Positions 18,160 to 27,193 of a DNA stretch of 64,000 bases are shown here, piece by piece. Within the stretch, counting starts at the first letter, position 1, and the number at the start of each line of letters is the position of its first letter. Made by a program: the position numbers and the translations under genes. A model generated the notes under the pieces. That model worked only from the letters and a program-made list of their open reading frames with translations, was not told where the DNA came from and searched no databases. The DNA comes from Nocardia abscessus (GTDB lineage: Bacteria; Actinomycetota; Actinomycetes; Mycobacteriales; Mycobacteriaceae): contig NZ_JADLQO010000019.1 in the NCBI RefSeq assembly GCF_015477775.1, positions 62,001-126,000 on the forward strand, read 5' to 3'.

Positions 18160-19290
18160 ATGGCACTGCGGTCGGGACGAGGCGCGTCCATCTCCCTGGA
18201 GATGCTCGACCTATATGCGCGGCACGGAAACTTGGACGGAAAAGAGTTTGCCGACGTAGTGGCGCGGCGTGCAGCGTTCGATAGCCAGATCACCGAGGCG
18301 TTGGACGAGTCGCTAGCAAATCCGAGTCGGATGCACGGGTGGCGAGTACAGGCGCTGTTCGAGGCCATGGTCATCGCTCTGGGGACAGTACGGCTGATCA
18401 AGCAGGAAGACGTTGGCACCTACTTCTTCGATGACGCGAGCGGTGCGGTGAAACCCCCGGACTTCCGGATCGTGACCGAGGACGGTGAGCAGCTTCTAGT
18501 CGAGGTGAAAGGGGTGTCGCCCCGCGATCAGACCAAGTCCCGAAAGCTGCGAGGCAGAGATGTGGAGGAACTGCGCCGCTATGCCGAAATGACCGGTGCC
18601 CGATTGGTTTACGCACACTATTGGTCCGCGCTCAACCTGTGGACACTGGTCAGTGTGGACAACCTCACCCTCGATGAATCGAACTACGTGCTGTCGTTCG
18701 AAGCTGCGATGCTGGCGAACGAAATGGTCGCCGTCGGGGATGCGTGGATCGCGACCGTGTCGCCGCTAACCCTGACGATTGTCGGAACGCCGGGGTCGGG
18801 GAACTCCATGACTGTGGACGGCGAACTGCAGCAAATCGAACTACAGATCGCCGAGGTGAAGATTGCGGCGGCTGACCGGGAGGTCATCGATCCGGTCGAG
18901 CGCCGACTTGCTATGTTCTTCGTCCTCTATGGCAGCTGGGAGGAAGAGCTTCTCCCAGTGGAGGCGGAAGACCGGACACTGCCACAAGTGACGTTTTCCT
19001 ACACCCCCGCAGTGCCTGATGGCGTGGACGCCGAACCGCCCCCGTCCATCATCGGTCAGCTGAGTGCGATGTACTCGCAGCTGTACAACGCCGCTACCCT
19101 AGGTCCTGACAACAGTGTCGAAACGCTGCATCATGACCCCGAGCCGGGGATGCTGCAAGATCTGCTTCCCCCCGATTACTGGCACCGCGTCGACGGAGCT
19201 CTGCCGATCTGGAAACTGAATGTGTCTCCCGCTTCCAGCGAGGTAGACGCGGGTGGCTGCGATTCCGACGGCGCTGAAGAACGCGGCTAA
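18160..19290 (+). CDS. PD-(D/E)XK-type nuclease-like protein, candidate defence gene
   Basis: A 376-aa protein. Residues 60-120 fit the restriction-endonuclease-like fold: an N-terminal helix glutamate (Glu68), then PPDFRI (Asp101) and LLVEVKG (Glu115, Lys117), the classic D-Xn-ExK active site. The remaining 250 residues are unrecognised. The start was chosen at the second in-frame start codon with AGAGG five bases upstream. It stands alone between two copies of one pseudogene and near IS-end-like repeats, a context typical of mobile defence nucleases. No methylase is adjacent, so a classical restriction-modification pair is unlikely. Confidence 0.6.
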   Translation: MALRSGRGASISLEMLDLYARHGNLDGKEFADVVARRAAFDSQITEALDESLANPSRMHGWRVQALFEAMVIALGTVRLIKQEDVGTYFFDDASGAVKPPDFRIVTEDGEQLLVEVKGVSPRDQTKSRKLRGRDVEELRRYAEMTGARLVYAHYWSALNLWTLVSVDNLTLDESNYVLSFEAAMLANEMVAVGDAWIATVSPLTLTIVGTPGSGNSMTVDGELQQIELQIAEVKIAAADREVIDPVERRLAMFFVLYGSWEEELLPVEAEDRTLPQVTFSYTPAVPDGVDAEPPPSIIGQLSAMYSQLYNAATLGPDNSVETLHHDPEPGMLQDLLPPDYWHRVDGALPIWKLNVSPASSEVDAGGCDSDGAEERG

Positions 19291-19318
19291 CTTCAACCCA
19301 GGAAAGCCAACTGCCATT

Positions 19319-19380
19319 CTGATGTCGCACGCCCACTGACACTTTCGTGTCGCCTCTCAGTTCCCACGAGATTGTCAGTG
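19319..19380. repeat. IS-end-like repeat cluster B
   Basis: From 19319 to 19360 this is almost the same as 22690-22732: both contain GATGTCGC, then TGACACTTTCGTGTC and CCTCTCAG. A further unit in the opposite orientation lies at 19363-19380 (CACGAGATTGTCAGTG). The cluster sits directly at the 3' end of pseudogene copy 2. Confidence 0.65.
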
Positions 19381-19384
19381 AGCT

Positions 19385-19870
19385 GAGCGTCGAATCGGTG
19401 GGTGGATGCGCCGGCGATCCAGGTGGTGGGCCAGCGGTAGCGGGCCGCATCGGGAGCCTGCAGGCGTCGGCGGAGCGCCGCAGATGCTGACCGTGTACGC
19501 CGATACCGCCGGTAAATAGGATGAACCCGTCGACAGCGTGGATGGTGAGGTAGGTCTTGGTCGCGCGCAGCATCGGCTGCGCCAGGCTCAGCACGGCCAG
19601 CATTGCGGTGATACCGACCGCGATCACAGCGGGGAGGCGGATAGCATCGGCGGGCAGCCGCAACCGGAAGGTGTGCCCGAGAGTGCCTTCGCCGGTGGTG
19701 AAGTCGACCGTGACGTGGCCGAACCATTTCGGGCTTGCCCGGGGTGTAGTGCAACCGCGCCACGCAATCCTGGTGAGCAGAGATCCAGGCGGGTCCGCGG
19801 CGCAGCTCGAACGACTGCCCCGCCCCCGGTGCCCGCCCAGGGGCCGGGCTGCGTGACGTGTGACCCAGGC
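19385..19870 (-). pseudogene. Frameshifted unknown gene, copy 2
   Basis: At least two frameshifts. Reading leftward, FELRRGPAWISAHQ to LHYTPGKPEM is in one frame, KWFGHVTVDFTTGEGTLGH to HGQHLRRSADACRLP in a second, and YRWPTTWIAGASTHRFDA in the first again. It matches copy 1 (17396-17990) over its C-terminal 70 residues, e.g. SLAQPMLRAT, YLTIHAVDG and HGQHLRRSADAC. The family is unknown. Confidence 0.6.
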
Positions 19871-19986
19871 CTGCCGCGGGTCGATCAGCACCGCATGGGG
19901 TGCGGACTGGTGTCTTTACCCGTTCCACCCGTTCCCCGGTGGTAGCTTTCGGTCATCTGCAGCCCTCGTCCGGGAGTGAGATCGTC

Positions 19987-22086
19987 ATGCCCATCGACAC
20001 TGCCATCCACGACGATTGGACACGGAAGCACGACGACCCGCGGGAGCCCCTTCTCGCGTCGGTGGCACGCACGATGTACCCGAAGTCGCTCGAAGAGCTC
20101 ATCGCGATCTGCCGGGACGAGAGCCTCGGCGCGCTCAAGGCTGCGGGCAGTCACTGGGCGTTGTCGCACGGAGCCATCAGCGACAAGACCTTCATCGAGA
20201 CGCACGATCCTCACAACATTCGTCGCGCCATGGGCCGAACGCTGAAGGAGGTCGTGCCTCATTGCCTGCATCCGGAACTGCTCCAGCGCATGGCCGATGC
20301 AGACCACACCGGGGCGCCCATGCACGTCGAAGCGGGTAAGCGCGTGTACCAGCTCTACGCAGAACTCGATCAGGTCGACCCGCTCGACGTCTCCCCCACC
20401 GACGGGGTGCTCACACTCGGCGCATACATGCTCAAGCATCACAACACCACGGCGTTCAAAGGACCGTGGGGAATGGTGACCGCCGGGAACGCTGGCGGTC
20501 AGACGATCGTCGGTGCCTTCTCGACGGGGACCCACGGCGGTGACTTCACGGTCGGGCCGATCACCGACTCCGTGCTCGCAATCCACCTCGTCGCGGACGG
20601 TGGGAAGCACTACTGGATCGAGAAGGTCGACGAGCGCTACTGGCCGCAGCTCACGGACGATGACCTGCTGAGGGCGCTGTACGGCCCAGTCGCGGGTCGT
20701 GAGAATTTCGAGATCATCCGCGAGCCCGACAACGCGATGTTCAATGCTGCGGTCGTCTCGGTCGGGCGGTTCGGCATCATCTACTCGGTCGTGCTGCATG
20801 TGGTGCCGCAGTATGCACGGTACGAGCGTCGGCGGCTGCATGTCTGGCAGGACTTCAAGCATCAGATTCTCGATCGCCGGAGCCCGCTATATCGCGACAC
20901 TGCCCTCGTCCCGGGTGGGTACGTTCCCTCGACCGATGTCGTCGGTCGGCAGCGCTTCCTGCAGATCGCAGTCTCCCTCACGCCGCACGCCAACTTCAAA
21001 CGAAACCTCGCCGGCGTCACGAAGCAGTGGGAGACGAAGCTGCAGGACGATCCGCCTGGGCGCGCGGAGCGCGTCGGCGAGGTCCTCACGCCCTTCGACA
21101 CTCGTATCCAGGGCCCACGGTTCTCGAACGCCGGCCGCGCGCACAGCTATCGGCACGATCCCGACGATCCGCTGAATGCCGAGGACGACACCGACCCGAT
21201 CGCGCTCGCCTGCTCGAACGGCAGCTTCCTCGCGGGGGTCATCGAGGCCGCAATAGCTGAGCTCGAGGAGTTCGTCGAAACCAACGGCGCGGTCGTGGGC
21301 GCCGGCATCGCCGGTGTGGTAGCGCTCGGCGGCGCAGGTCTGCTAACGCTCATCCCGGCTCTCCTGGTGGTCCTGCTGATTTTGAAGGGCCTGCTTGAAG
21401 CATTCGACGCCGACGACCGCTTCGGCGAGCACATGGAGAGGATCAAGAACGCGCTGCTTGATCCGAACGAGCCGGATCCGCTGAAGCGCGCAGCAGGCCT
21501 GTTCACGTGGCAACTGATCGTCCTGCTCGCCTTCCGCGGTCAGCAGGGCGACCGTGACTACGAGGCGATCAACTACGCCGTGCTCGACCAGAAGGACTAC
21601 CGCAACATCAGCTGCGAGGTAAATGTCGACTCCGTCGAGGTATTCTTCAACGCCGTCGACCACCGCCTACTTACGTTCGTAGACGCGCTGATCGCCTTCG
21701 AAATCATGCAGGAGTTCCAGGGCAAGGCCTGCGTCGGCTATGCCTCGCTGCGGTTCATGGGGTCGACCGAGGCGAAGATCGGGATGCAGCGGCACGGCCT
21801 GACGTGCGCGGTCGAAGTGGCGTGCCTGAAGGATGTTTCCGGCGGGCAGGAGATGGTTGACTACGCAGCCCGTCTCGCGCTCAATCCGAATATCGGGGGC
21901 ATTCTGCACTGGGGGCAGCGCAACGATGCCACGGCCGCCGACATCCAGCGTCTCTTCGGTGATGCCTCCGATCCTTCGAACGGCGACCTAGGGGCTTGGC
22001 GTCGAGCGTTGGATGTCGTCACTGCGTCGGGAACGCACAACCGCTTCAGCAGCGAATTCACGCGACGCACCGGTCTGGAGCTGTGA
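19987..22086 (+). CDS. VAO-type FAD-linked oxidase (aldonolactone/alditol-oxidase-like)
   Basis: A 699-aa flavoprotein. The N-terminal PCMH FAD-binding domain is seen in SLEELIAICRDESLG, AAGSHWALS and STGTHGGDF. The C-terminus has ILHWGQRN, as in arabinonolactone and gulonolactone oxidases, which oxidise sugar lactones or polyols with O2. An insertion at about residues 435-471 is strongly hydrophobic (GAGIAGVVALGGAGLL then LIPALLVVLLIL) and could be one or two membrane helices, unusual for the family. The start was moved to the ATG with GGGAG upstream. A 130-aa gene follows with overlapping stop and start. Confidence 0.8.
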   Translation: MPIDTAIHDDWTRKHDDPREPLLASVARTMYPKSLEELIAICRDESLGALKAAGSHWALSHGAISDKTFIETHDPHNIRRAMGRTLKEVVPHCLHPELLQRMADADHTGAPMHVEAGKRVYQLYAELDQVDPLDVSPTDGVLTLGAYMLKHHNTTAFKGPWGMVTAGNAGGQTIVGAFSTGTHGGDFTVGPITDSVLAIHLVADGGKHYWIEKVDERYWPQLTDDDLLRALYGPVAGRENFEIIREPDNAMFNAAVVSVGRFGIIYSVVLHVVPQYARYERRRLHVWQDFKHQILDRRSPLYRDTALVPGGYVPSTDVVGRQRFLQIAVSLTPHANFKRNLAGVTKQWETKLQDDPPGRAERVGEVLTPFDTRIQGPRFSNAGRAHSYRHDPDDPLNAEDDTDPIALACSNGSFLAGVIEAAIAELEEFVETNGAVVGAGIAGVVALGGAGLLTLIPALLVVLLILKGLLEAFDADDRFGEHMERIKNALLDPNEPDPLKRAAGLFTWQLIVLLAFRGQQGDRDYEAINYAVLDQKDYRNISCEVNVDSVEVFFNAVDHRLLTFVDALIAFEIMQEFQGKACVGYASLRFMGSTEAKIGMQRHGLTCAVEVACLKDVSGGQEMVDYAARLALNPNIGGILHWGQRNDATAADIQRLFGDASDPSNGDLGAWRRALDVVTASGTHNRFSSEFTRRTGLEL

Positions 22087-22478
22087 TGGCCGAGACGTTC
22101 TACGGGCCGTGGCGCATCACCCTGCTGAACGCGAACTCACACTTCGCGCAGCAGATGGTGATCGAGGGCTCTGACAACGCCGACGGCGGATACGACATCG
22201 CCTTTGGCGAGGCTTTGGACGTCTCGGTCACCGGTGCCGAGTGGCGGCTGCGGACCGAGTACTTTCCGTTCGGAGGGCCAGCGTGGCTCGAGGGTGATAT
22301 GCGCGCATTGAGCCGGTTCGAGCCGGGAGCCGGACTGCTCGTGCAGATCGATGGGGCGTCGCGGCCGCCCGGAAGCGGCGCACCGCTCACGAACCTGCGG
22401 CTGCTGTGCATTTGCCTCGACCCCGAGACGAACCCGATCCCGGCGCCCAACCCTTTCGACTTCACGATTCCCGACTAA
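22086..22478 (+). CDS. Small protein coupled to the FAD oxidase, unknown
   Basis: A 130-aa protein starting at an ATG that shares one base with the oxidase stop (TGATG). It has several aromatic and acidic residues, including FYGPWRITLLNA at the start, but no recognised motif. Coupling suggests it works with the oxidase. Confidence 0.7.
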   Translation: MAETFYGPWRITLLNANSHFAQQMVIEGSDNADGGYDIAFGEALDVSVTGAEWRLRTEYFPFGGPAWLEGDMRALSRFEPGAGLLVQIDGASRPPGSGAPLTNLRLLCICLDPETNPIPAPNPFDFTIPD

Positions 22479-22968
22479 AGCGCCGACGCGGCCGCACTTC
22501 CCCGAACCTCCGCTCCGCCACCGCATCCCCGCCGAAGTCCGCGGCGGTGGTGCGTCCGTTTCTTCAGCCCCGACGAGACGACCAGGCCGCCCGCCGCGCA
22601 GCCAAGGGGCCGTGCGGCGGGCGGCCACCGGCACTCGACCCACCGCGTACCGGCGGCAGCTGCCTATCGCCAGAGGAAGCTGGCTGACATCAAGATGTCG
22701 CCTGCGAGTGACACTTTCGTGTCACCTCTCAGACACGACTGCAGTTCAGTCGTTTTCCGCTCATGTCATTGCTGTGGCTGTCACTCACCCCGAGAGCCTG
22801 CGCGGTCACCGCGACGTGATCAGTGCCCCAATGCGCCTGCGGCATCGAGCTGGGCCAGCCGGTGCATGCGGCTTGCCTCAGTGCCCGCACACTCGCCTCG
22901 ACCACCGCCCGGCCCTTCCAGCTTCCCGGGCCGTGCGCCACCTTTGACGGACCTCGCGATGTAGTCGA
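22479..22968. other. Gap holding IS-end-like repeat cluster C
   Basis: About 490 bases between converging genes. The only recognisable content is the repeat cluster at 22683-22732, listed separately. No supported gene. Confidence 0.4.
22683..22732. repeat. IS-end-like repeat cluster C
   Basis: Two adjacent palindromic units: one around GACATCAAGATGTCGCC and one around TGACACTTTCGTGTCACC followed by TCTCAG. The pair is nearly repeated at 19319-19360 and, in reverse complement with an insertion, at 17108-17190. The tandem layout resembles the terminal binding sites of IS21-type elements. Confidence 0.65.
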
Positions 22969-24072
22969 TCACGCACTCGCCGGTAGGTCGACCACCTCGA
23001 GTCCAGAACAGTCACGGGAGCGGCCTGTTGGCTCAGGCGACATGGATGGCTTTAGTCGCCAGGGGGGTGCCAGTACATGCGGAGGGCGCTGCCACGCCTG
23101 GAACATCCGTGCCGCGGTGCCCTCGTCCCACCGCTCCTGCGCGAACTTTCCGCCCGCCCGCTTCAACCGCTCGACATCGGACCACCCGTTGTCGCCGAGT
23201 TCGATCTGGGGAGGGAACGATCGGGGCGCCGAGAGCCCTCGCACCAGCGTCGGTATCACCTCATCCGCCACGTGCCGGTGCAGATGCGTCAACTCCGTCG
23301 CGGGCCCCACCAGTACTGAACTGTCGGGCCGTTCTATCAGCAACGCCGATTGCAGTTCCAGGGCGACCGGATCACCCGGTGTCGTCTCCGAAAGAACCAA
23401 CCCGACTTCCATTCGACGAAAGGCGAGGACGCTATCGGCCATTGCGACCTTCGAGGTGGTCGCGATCGTCCCGGTAGCACAGAAGCGCAAGCTACGGTGC
23501 TTGTCGAGATTCGAGTAGCGCTGGATCAGCCGCATCGGATGCTCGTTCTCCACTCGGACACCCATCATCGCGGCCAGTCGCGGCGAGATCGACGGCACCT
23601 GCGAGACGGTGTCAACGTAGGGTTGGAGGGCCTCCACTCGTTTCGCCAGTTTGGTTCCCGCACCCAGCTCTGGAATGCGGCGGGCAACCTTGTTCTGCCA
23701 CTCCCCGAACTTCGTTTCATCGTCCAAGACGGGCATCTCAACGGCCCTGGCGTCCCGTTCGGTCAGCGCGGTGCCGCGTTCGTTCTCCACGAGATGGAAC
23801 AGGGTGTTCTCGATCGCTGCCCGCAGATGATGGATCGCTTCGCTGAACACAACGGCTGCCAGGGGCGGCACCGGACGAATGCCGACGACACTGGTCACCC
23901 ACTGCCGGCCCGATTCGGTCTGGGTGAGTTCGATGGGTTGGCTGTCCGACCAGTGCGCGGCGAGCGCCCCGACGGCTTCCACGGCCTCATCGACTCGGCC
24001 CAGCCGGAACGCGGTAGCTGCCAGGCGGTCGGGCAGCCAGCCGAGGGACCCTGTGCTGGACGAATTCGTCAT
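22969..24072 (-). CDS. Hypothetical protein, 367 aa
   Basis: A full-length, coding-like reading frame of 367 residues beginning with a short Ser/Thr-rich segment. It includes a helical motif (SEAIHHLRAAIENTLFHL) that resembles HEPN-like or similar helical bundles seen in uncharacterised actinobacterial proteins. No catalytic motif is evident. It ends inside the region after the repeat cluster and is divergent from the GNAT gene, with which it shares a very short intergenic region. Confidence 0.6.
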   Translation of the reverse strand: MTNSSSTGSLGWLPDRLAATAFRLGRVDEAVEAVGALAAHWSDSQPIELTQTESGRQWVTSVVGIRPVPPLAAVVFSEAIHHLRAAIENTLFHLVENERGTALTERDARAVEMPVLDDETKFGEWQNKVARRIPELGAGTKLAKRVEALQPYVDTVSQVPSISPRLAAMMGVRVENEHPMRLIQRYSNLDKHRSLRFCATGTIATTSKVAMADSVLAFRRMEVGLVLSETTPGDPVALELQSALLIERPDSSVLVGPATELTHLHRHVADEVIPTLVRGLSAPRSFPPQIELGDNGWSDVERLKRAGGKFAQERWDEGTAARMFQAWQRPPHVLAPPWRLKPSMSPEPTGRSRDCSGLEVVDLPASA

Positions 24073-24117
24073 GGCTTGATCTTTGCTGACGGGCCCGCAC
24101 GAGCGACAGCCGATTTT

Positions 24118-24801
24118 TTGAACGACACCACCGACAGCACTTCTGGTGAGGAGCTGCCTGCGGCGCGCTTCGGATCGAGTTCAATAGCTCGCATCGATTC
24201 CGGACTGTCGCTCGAGGACATGAGCTCCGACGATGCCCCGATCATCAACTCGTGGTTCCGCCACGACGAAGCAAGTGCCAGCACCTCGTGGTTTCCGCCC
24301 GGGTTCCGGGTGGACGACGAACTATCACAACCTGGTCCGGTCAAGTCACTGAAACGAGCAGACCGACGGGACCAGACTGTCGAGCTGATCAACGCTTACG
24401 CGTGGGTAGTCCGCCGCCCAGGCACGCAAGCGCCGATGGGGTGGGCTTCGGGGCAGGTGTGGCCTTGTCATGACTTCGACAGTCAGATCGTCGAGGGCCG
24501 GATACCCGACGACGCCGACGATCTGCCCTGCGCGACATTCCAACTGGCGGTGGCCCCCTCCTACCGTGGGCGCGGGTACGGCACCGCGATCCTCGCCACC
24601 ATCGTGGCCGACCCCCGTCTCAGGAGTACGCAGATCTGGCTGGGTATCGATGTCAAGAATGGTGCCAGCCGCACAGCCGCCGTCCGCGCGGGATTCGAGC
24701 ACGAGTTCACGACCGCGCATTATCAATTTGATCGTGGTGAAGGCTACCGCCGAGATCTTCTCAACCACATGATGCACTTCCGACGTGCCACGGCGGTGTA
24801 G
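24118..24801 (+). CDS. GNAT-family N-acetyltransferase
   Basis: A GNAT acetyltransferase, about 190-227 aa depending on the start. The acetyl-CoA loop is VAPSYRGRGYGTAIL, and a later ASRTAAVRAGFEHEF matches the C-terminal motif B region. The start is uncertain: TTG at 24118 keeps a long N-terminal segment, ATG at 24220 would still give the core domain, and neither has a clear ribosome site. The acceptor substrate is unknown. Confidence 0.75.
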   Translation: MNDTTDSTSGEELPAARFGSSSIARIDSGLSLEDMSSDDAPIINSWFRHDEASASTSWFPPGFRVDDELSQPGPVKSLKRADRRDQTVELINAYAWVVRRPGTQAPMGWASGQVWPCHDFDSQIVEGRIPDDADDLPCATFQLAVAPSYRGRGYGTAILATIVADPRLRSTQIWLGIDVKNGASRTAAVRAGFEHEFTTAHYQFDRGEGYRRDLLNHMMHFRRATAV

Positions 24802-24843
24802 CGGTCGAGAGCGACGGCTCATGGGCACGGTCACATGGTCGTT

Positions 24844-25220
24844 CAGAACGGCTGCGAAACCACGTCGACCACGTCGGGGTCGAAGTCCGGCGCGACCAGG
24901 TGATCGCTCCACCCACGACTCGAACCTCACCCGGCGCCCGGTCGTGGATGACCAATACCAGCCCGGATAGTTCCGCTGCCCCCGGGGAGGACCGGAACAC
25001 CCGCACGGGGCCGCTGATCTGGCGGACCACCGCGGGTAGCCCATCCCATCGGATATGGCGCTCGACTTGCTGCTCGGTCATGAACACCGCCTCGAAGGCG
25101 TTCGTCTCCGGCGGGTGGCCCAGCCAGGCCACATGGCTGTCACCGGCATTCAGCACCGAAACATCCGCGCCGCCGCACGCCCGAGTTCGCCACGCCTTCG
25201 CCGCATCACCTGAGAACCGA
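24844..25220 (-). pseudogene. Frameshifted hypothetical gene
   Basis: Reading leftward, a coding-like frame (ADVSVLNAGDSHVAWLGHPP, AVFMTEQQVERHIRWDGLP, LVLVIHDRAPGEVRVVGG) ends near 24905 and continues in the next frame as HLVAPDFDPDVVDVVSQPF and a stop at about 24844. No start codon with a ribosome site is found. It is probably a decayed gene of unknown family. Confidence 0.4.
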
Positions 25221-25325
25221 CACGGATGCCCGTATTCTTGAGAAGCGTAAGAACGGACGGTTTCGATTCGCTGAGCAGTCTCAGATAGAGACCATTCCAC
25301 TGTTTTCGCGGACTGGGAGATTGAA

Positions 25326-25811
25326 TTGGGGTTGTGGGAAGAGGCCGAGGCTGCTAGCGCTAAAAACAAAGCCGCAGCGCAACAGTGGCAGGCCAGGCAG
25401 CAGGAAATTCAGAGAGCGGCGGCGAGTAACGTACAAGAGTTCATCACCGCAATGTACCGCCTGAGAATCCCACCTGCAGTACATGAGGTGACCTACAAGG
25501 GCACATCGTTTTGGAAGGGTGCAGAGGTACCCAAACCAACGGGTCGGAAGATTACCGGCTGGGATGTCGAAGCGCCGAGAAGTTCTGGAGGTTTGGCACC
25601 TTTAACGACAGGGTATCGCGCTGCCCGCGTGGTCGTCACCCCGGAAGGTGAAGTCTATCAAATGAACACAAGAACGAAGAGAGCTCGTCTGGAGCCGAAA
25701 GACCCGTGGGATGTATCCATCGGAGGCTCACATGGCGACGATATTCGGATCCCCCTCAATGAAGTCTTGCGTGGGACGCTTACTCGGCTTATCGGTGAGG
25801 CACGAGGCTGA
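25326..25811 (+). CDS. Small unknown protein, paralogue of 28172-28687
   Basis: A 161-aa protein starting at TTG with GGGAG six bases upstream. The first 45 residues are a charged, Gln/Ala-rich helix that may form a coiled coil. It then matches the protein at 28172-28687: ITAMYRLRIPP to IEAMKELGIPP, ITGWDV to VTGWHI, VVTPEGEVYQ to VVTPGGEVRQ, and a similar last helix. The family is unknown. The two paralogues face each other across about 2.4 kb of decayed DNA. Confidence 0.65.
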   Translation: MGLWEEAEAASAKNKAAAQQWQARQQEIQRAAASNVQEFITAMYRLRIPPAVHEVTYKGTSFWKGAEVPKPTGRKITGWDVEAPRSSGGLAPLTTGYRAARVVVTPEGEVYQMNTRTKRARLEPKDPWDVSIGGSHGDDIRIPLNEVLRGTLTRLIGEARG

Positions 25812-25937
25812 CGAGCAGTCCATTACTTCGGCTCTGAGTTACTGATCGGCGCTATCGCGTGTTGTAGCAGGTTCATTGGATCTCGGTGGGTCGGCGCAGG
25901 GCTTGCGATCGTCGGGGAGTCGGTGTCGCGTGCCGCT

Positions 25938-26330
25938 ATGGCACTGGTCGATCGTGTGGAGATCGACCGCAACCCCGCCAGTTGGTCGACGTCGGGAGGT
26001 TGGCCGATTCCGTGGATCATCCCGGTCACCGCTGAGCGGTCCAGCGCGGCGGGCTGCGACCGCACTGGCGGATGATCCATCGCAGCCGTTTGGTCGCTGG
26101 GCGTGGTTCTACCAGTACTGCGCGACCGCCGACCCAGGGGCCGCGGTGGTTGTTCGTCGACGATGCCACATGCCCGTGCCTGACCCCCGCCCGCTGCATC
26201 CCGACTGGGCCGAGATCTCGCCTGAACAGCACCCCTGCCTCGGCTGGGCACTGGTCAGCGCCGCCGCCACCGGGCGCTACCAGCACTGGTCGTCGCGGGC
26301 CATCCGGTGCGTCGAGAAGCTCGGCTGCGG
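25938..26330 (+). pseudogene. Frameshifted hypothetical gene
   Basis: A frame from ATG at 25938 (ALVDRVEIDRNPASWSTSGG, IPWIIPVTAER) stops at the TGA near 26073. A different frame continues coding-like through ADDPSQPFGRWAWFYQY, PRPLHPDWAEISPEQHP and CLGWALVSAAATGRYQHW. A frameshift near 26040 would join them. No family recognised. Confidence 0.4.
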
Positions 26331-26409
26331 CCGCACGGCGGGAGCGAGTCGAGCAGTGTCTTCGACACCTCACTTCCTCCGTTCGCCACACTTCCGCCAC
26401 ATCACCTGA

Positions 26410-26849
26410 GAATCCGCCAACTCACTTGAGAGCCGACAGGGTCCAGGGTCCCCCTGACATGGTGGCGGAGCAGCGGATTCGTCCCAGCGTAGCGGTGGCC
26501 GCCGACGTATCCGGCCGATCACCAGGTGAATCGTAACGAAAAAATAGGTGTGAGCAGGGCATTTGCGCAATTGACGTCCGTTAATCCGCATCGTCGTGCC
26601 ACACGGGGCAACCGAGCGTCGGCCGAGTTGGAGCGCATTTGCCGTAAGCCGCCTGGTCGGGCTGGGTTCTGTGCTCTACGCGCTTGTCAGTTTTGGGCTG
26701 TTGGTTCAGGCGGTCGCGGTAGGTCTGGTAGGGCCTGTGGTCGGCGGTCGCGGCGCTGTGTCCGAGGGGTTCGGCCGCGGCCACCAGCGCCTGGTCTATG
26801 TGTGGTGATGCGGTGACGTGCAGGCTGTAGCCCTGACCCGCCGCACTTG
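26410..26849. other. Gap with decayed sequence
   Basis: About 440 bases without a supported gene. A leftward frame (LVAAAEPLGHSAATADHRPY) looks coding-like but lacks a start and is probably the continuation of a decayed gene. Confidence 0.3.
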
Positions 26850-27132
26850 TCGGCCCTGTCGTAGGGTGTCGCGTTCGGCTTCACCGAGGTTCGGTCGGTG
26901 AGGTGGCGGGCGACTCTATCCGGCATCTCGATCCGAATCGGTCGCGGTTCATCGACATCGGCGGGTGCGGGTTGTTCAGGGCGGCCGGGCAGCAGGTCGG
27001 CGAGTGCAGTGCGGATCGCGACGCGGCTGACTCGGTGTTGTCGAGCGAGGGCGGCGATGCTGGTGCCTTCGCGGTACTGCTGGCGGACTTACTCCATGCC
27101 GCCGTTTGTGGCGACTTTGGGGCGGCGCCCTG
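26850..27132 (-). pseudogene. Remnant of a serine-recombinase-type C-terminal HTH
   Basis: Reading leftward, GRRPKVATNGGME, a TAA stop, then VRQQYREGTSIAALARQHR and VSRVAIRTALADLL resembles the Hin/resolvase C-terminal helix-turn-helix with its preceding GRRP segment. The in-frame stop and missing N-terminal catalytic domain mark a dead fragment. It supports past recombination in this stretch. Confidence 0.5.
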
Positions 27133-27193
27133 AAGTGGCGCCTCGCCGACATCGCGCCGAATCGCCGACGCCGTCAGTGGAATAATCAGAAGG

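Noticed and set aside
23350..24117. A long plus-strand frame leading into the GNAT gene
   Set aside because: It is antisense to the 367-aa protein gene (22969-24072); only the part after about 24118 carries GNAT motifs.
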